From Phycisphaerales bacterium UBA3190 (GTDB lineage Bacteria > Planctomycetota > Phycisphaerae > Phycisphaerales > UBA1924), in the NCBI GenBank assembly GCA_002364005.1, contig DEXG01000039.1, positions 52,513 through 116,512 of the forward strand: a stretch of 64,000 bases of DNA, written 5' to 3'. How positions within the stretch are numbered: position 1 is the first letter of the stretch; each line of letters starts with the position of its first letter. The position numbers and the translations under genes are program-made. Positions 61,476-64,000 of the stretch are shown here, in pieces. The notes beneath the pieces were generated by a model, which saw only the letters and a list, made by a program, of their open reading frames with translations, was not told where the DNA came from and ran no database searches.

Positions 61476-62177
61476 ATGAATAAAGCAATGAAACTGACGG
61501 TACTGCTGGGCGCGTGCGCGGCCATGAGCAACGCGGGCACAACCAGTGTCAGCACCTACGACGACCTGAGCGAAGACTTCTACGGCGAGTCGTTCCACTA
61601 CAACGGTGTGACTTACTCGGATGTCAACAATGTTGCGGGCGTGTTCCCCGGTGGCGATACCTTTGATGCCGACGGCATCAACGGGCTCGGTCACACGGTC
61701 ATCGTTGAGAACGCGACACTGCTCTACAACGATTTCCCGGACTTTGGCAGTGCCAACAACGGGCTGACCTTCGGCACGACCTTCGTGACCGGCGACAACC
61801 TGTCGCTCGGTGCGCTCTCGACCGTGACCATGACGCTTGACAGCGTCGCCGACTTCGCATCGCTTGAGATCGCGTACTACGAGAACGGCCCTTGGGGCGG
61901 CATCGAGTACCACCTCGACGGCCTGATGGGCGGTTCGGTCGTGACTTCGGACTCGTTCTCGATCTCCGATCTGGGCGGTCGTGACAACATCGCGTTCGCA
62001 ACCCTGAGCGTTGATGGTGCTGAGTTTGATTCGCTGCACCTCTACGCGACCTACGGCGACGACTACTCGGGTCCCCGTGCGTTGCTCGACAACCTGACCA
62101 TCCACTCGGTGCCCGCTCCCTCGGCGCTGGCGCTGCTGGGCATGGGCGCGATGGGCGTGAGCCGTCGCCGCCGCTGA
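61476..62177 (+). CDS. PEP-CTERM-like secreted protein
   Basis: 233 residues from ATG 61476, with GGAGG at 61463-61467. The signal peptide MNKAMKLTVLLGACAAMSNAG is followed by an Asp/Gly/Thr-rich beta body with LEIAYYENGPWGGIEYHLDGL and the sorting tail HSVPAPSALALLGMGAMGVSRRRR. The same architecture as 18511-19020, but a different body. Exosortase processing would leave it on the cell surface or export it. Function unknown. Confidence 0.85.
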   Translation: MNKAMKLTVLLGACAAMSNAGTTSVSTYDDLSEDFYGESFHYNGVTYSDVNNVAGVFPGGDTFDADGINGLGHTVIVENATLLYNDFPDFGSANNGLTFGTTFVTGDNLSLGALSTVTMTLDSVADFASLEIAYYENGPWGGIEYHLDGLMGGSVVTSDSFSISDLGGRDNIAFATLSVDGAEFDSLHLYATYGDDYSGPRALLDNLTIHSVPAPSALALLGMGAMGVSRRRR

Positions 62178-62218
62178 TTGAATATCCCGCGTGAGAGCGC
62201 GGACCGGTCCCCTCTTGT

Positions 62219-62260
62219 ACGCGCTGGGGTCCCTCACGGGACCCCGCGCGTCTTTTTTTT
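62219..62260 (+). terminator. Strong Rho-independent terminator after the PEP-CTERM-like gene
   Basis: Stem ACGCGC-T-GGGGTCCC pairs with GGGACCCC-GCGCGT (loop TCAC) and is followed by CTTTTTTTT. It ends 42 bases past the stop at 62177. Confidence 0.92.
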
Positions 62261-62303
62261 GCTTTGGTTTTCTCACCGGTATGGGTCTGTGCATGCGTGC
62301 ATG

Positions 62304-62336
62304 AAAAACGCCGCGGCGTGATGGCGTCGCGGCGTT
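62304..62336 (-). terminator. Terminator of the HtrA-like protease gene
   Basis: Inverted repeat AACGCCGCG/CGCGGCGTT (62307-62315 and 62328-62336) followed on the minus strand by TTTCAT. It lies 41 bases past the stop at 62377. Confidence 0.78.
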
Positions 62337-62376
62337 GTTGCTGATCTGGTTGTTGCTGACTTGGTGGAAACGGGCG

Positions 62377-63888
62377 TTAGTCTTCCCAGATCTCCATGAA
62401 TCGGTCCGATCCCTGGTTTCGGATCGAGTTGTCTTCGAGGATCTCTTCGGTGGTGTCGAGGAGGTCCTGGCGGTGAAAGACGAGGGTTTCCTGTCCCTTG
62501 TCGTAGAAGGTGAAGTTGAGGAAGTCCTCGTCGGAGTCCCTGATCATTTCTACGAGGTGGGTGAGTGACTCGATCTTGACGCCGTTGAGTTCTTTGACGG
62601 CGGGCTTGTAGCTGATCTTGTATCCCTTGGTGATGGGGTGGGGCAGGAAGTCGGAGACCAGCATAACGATCTCTTCGCCCGGGAAGTCCTTGGTTTGTCC
62701 GGCCCGGAGTGCGGCGGGGTTGCCCTGCATGGCGAGGTAGGGGGCGTAGAAGTTTTGCAGGTGTTCGATCCGTGCGGGTGAGAAAACAAGCGGGCCGACG
62801 ATGAAGTACTCGGGGTACTCATCGCCGAGTGCCGGGGTGATCTCGTCGCGTTTGTTGGTGACGGGCACATCGAGCTGGACCTGCTCGCCATCGCGGAGGA
62901 CGGTGACGGGAACGGTCCCGGAGCCCTCTGGTGCGAGGATGGGGATCATGTAGGCCCAGTTGAGGCGGAGGTTATCGCCGATGGTGATCATGCCGGCGTT
63001 ATCGACATCCTCGTCGCCGACCCGGTCGATGAGGTCCCACGGCTCGAGCACGATGTCCTCGTCGTCGAGGTCGTCGCCTACGCCGGTAAAGAGGAGCCCG
63101 GTCTGGTCGTAGCTGAGCCCGAGCCAATCGCGGAGGTCAGGGTTCTCGGCGGTCTGGAAGCCGCGGACGAGCAGGCGGGCGCGTCCGTCGTACTGGCCGT
63201 CGTCGATGTCGGTGAGGAACGCTTCGACTTCTTCTACGGGGATGACATACCCGATGTTGTCGGCGGACTCGATGCCGCTGAACACGACGCCGATGACCTT
63301 GCCGTCCTGGACGACGGGGCCCCCGGAGTTGCCGTGGTTGAGTGCGGCATCGATCTGGATGCGGAGCCCGGCGGTTTCCTGTGCGTAGGCGGTGAACTCG
63401 ATGCGTGAGACGACGCCTTCGGTCAATGAGATCTGCTGCCCGCCGAGGGGGTAGCCGATGGCCTGGACGGTTGAGCCGATGGTGGGGAGCTGGTCGCTGA
63501 GTGACAGGGCGGGGTGTCCCTCTCTGAACGCGACGCGGTCATCCTCGCGACGGAGCTGAATCACCGCCAGGTCGATGCCCTGGGCAATCCCGATGACCTC
63601 GGCACGGATCTTGTCGGCGCTGTGGGGCGGCTGGACGAAGATCTGGGAGGCCATTTCGACCATGTGCGCGTTGGTGAGGATCCGGTCGCCGGAGATGACG
63701 AAGCCGGTGCCGCTGATTTCCTGGGGTGTTTGCTTGGTCCACGGTGATTCGAAGTCCGGGTTGCGCTGGGTGGTGAAGATTTTGACGACCGAGTCTCTGA
63801 TCTGTGCGTTGTCGTCGGCGTGTGCGAGCGAGCAGGCGAGCGCGAGGATCACGATGGCCAGGGGGCGGAAAGTATCGGTCAGTGTCAT
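62377..63888 (-). CDS. HtrA/Deg-like periplasmic serine protease
   Basis: 503 residues from ATG 63888 with GAGGAG upstream. A signal peptide ends near residue 24 (SLAHA). The trypsin-like S1C domain has the catalytic triad His75 (LTNAHMV), Asp106 (GIDLAVI) and Ser188 (HGNSGGPVV). C-terminal parts resemble one or two divergent PDZ domains (residues about 245-345 and 410-480), similar to plant-type Deg proteases. Role: quality control of exported proteins. Single gene; its promoter lies right of 63888. Confidence 0.92.
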   Translation of the reverse strand: MTLTDTFRPLAIVILALACSLAHADDNAQIRDSVVKIFTTQRNPDFESPWTKQTPQEISGTGFVISGDRILTNAHMVEMASQIFVQPPHSADKIRAEVIGIAQGIDLAVIQLRREDDRVAFREGHPALSLSDQLPTIGSTVQAIGYPLGGQQISLTEGVVSRIEFTAYAQETAGLRIQIDAALNHGNSGGPVVQDGKVIGVVFSGIESADNIGYVIPVEEVEAFLTDIDDGQYDGRARLLVRGFQTAENPDLRDWLGLSYDQTGLLFTGVGDDLDDEDIVLEPWDLIDRVGDEDVDNAGMITIGDNLRLNWAYMIPILAPEGSGTVPVTVLRDGEQVQLDVPVTNKRDEITPALGDEYPEYFIVGPLVFSPARIEHLQNFYAPYLAMQGNPAALRAGQTKDFPGEEIVMLVSDFLPHPITKGYKISYKPAVKELNGVKIESLTHLVEMIRDSDEDFLNFTFYDKGQETLVFHRQDLLDTTEEILEDNSIRNQGSDRFMEIWED

Positions 63889-64000
63889 TCAAACTCCTCA
63901 ATGCCCCGGCGTGGTACTCCCGGGCGTGTGATGATCCGACCGGACCGGTCATGTCAGGCGTGGCATGGCGGTTCGGCCGCAGGGCTTGGGGATGCTTATC

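Overview
The window comes from a high-GC bacterium that looks like a Planctomycetota member of class Phycisphaerae. Supporting signs are VPxPxxxxLL...RRRR (PEP-CTERM-like) tails on small secreted proteins, duplicated DLNGDG...NFFDVS dockerin-like tails after a Gly-Cys pair on M14 peptidases, a fibro-slime protein, and FG-GAP/ASPIC-UnbV secreted proteins with DMDGDFDID tails. There are no rRNA genes, CRISPR arrays or recognisable insertion sequences. One tRNA (Arg, anticodon CCT) is present.

Layout. 1-4.8 kb: two tandem secreted M14 carboxypeptidases (minus strand), the first running off the left edge. 5.2-10.2 kb: a gamma-glutamyl-type cluster of a GCS2-CBS fusion ligase, an aspartoacylase-like amidase and a gamma-glutamyltransferase lipoprotein, followed by an MFS exporter. 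11.9-18.5 kb: a tight four-gene unit of VIT/vWA protein, DUF4139 lipoprotein, response regulator and histidine kinase. 18.5-23.4 kb (minus): a PEP-CTERM-like protein, a compact amidohydrolase, an FMN-barrel protein, a GNAT acetyltransferase and a fused ferric-type ABC permease. 23.6-26.1 kb: hpf-ptsN-ptsH, convergent with murA. 26.4-31.2 kb: fibro-slime protein, lipoprotein, murQ-nagZ peptidoglycan recycling, a UDG-like protein and tRNA-Arg. 31.3-36.8 kb: membrane-peroxiredoxin fusion, ychF, small hypotheticals, AraC regulator, Bax-inhibitor-1-like protein. 37-40.8 kb: guaB and a glycogen debranching enzyme. 40.8-45.8 kb: three tandem small SHOCT-like membrane proteins and two tandem FG-GAP/UnbV proteins.

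46.7-50.8 kb: pqiA and an MCE (pqiB-like) gene, directly followed by a visibly AT-rich three-gene insert: a ParA/MinD-type ATPase, a basic protein of unknown family and an all-helical protein of unknown family. This insert is the strongest candidate for a horizontally acquired, undescribed system. 51-56.9 kb: exported protein, RedB-like thioredoxin protein, GGDEF-EAL enzyme, PfkB kinase and methyltransferase. 56.9-60 kb (minus): an SdpR-like regulator, SdpI-like membrane protein, alpha/beta hydrolase and cupin operon. 60.1-63.9 kb: a large unknown gene with an operator-like inverted repeat, a second PEP-CTERM-like protein and an HtrA-like protease.

Most intergenic gaps are short, and many genes overlap by 1-11 bases. 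Several strong stem-loop terminators are visible. Functions come from recognised motifs read by eye; no database search was possible.
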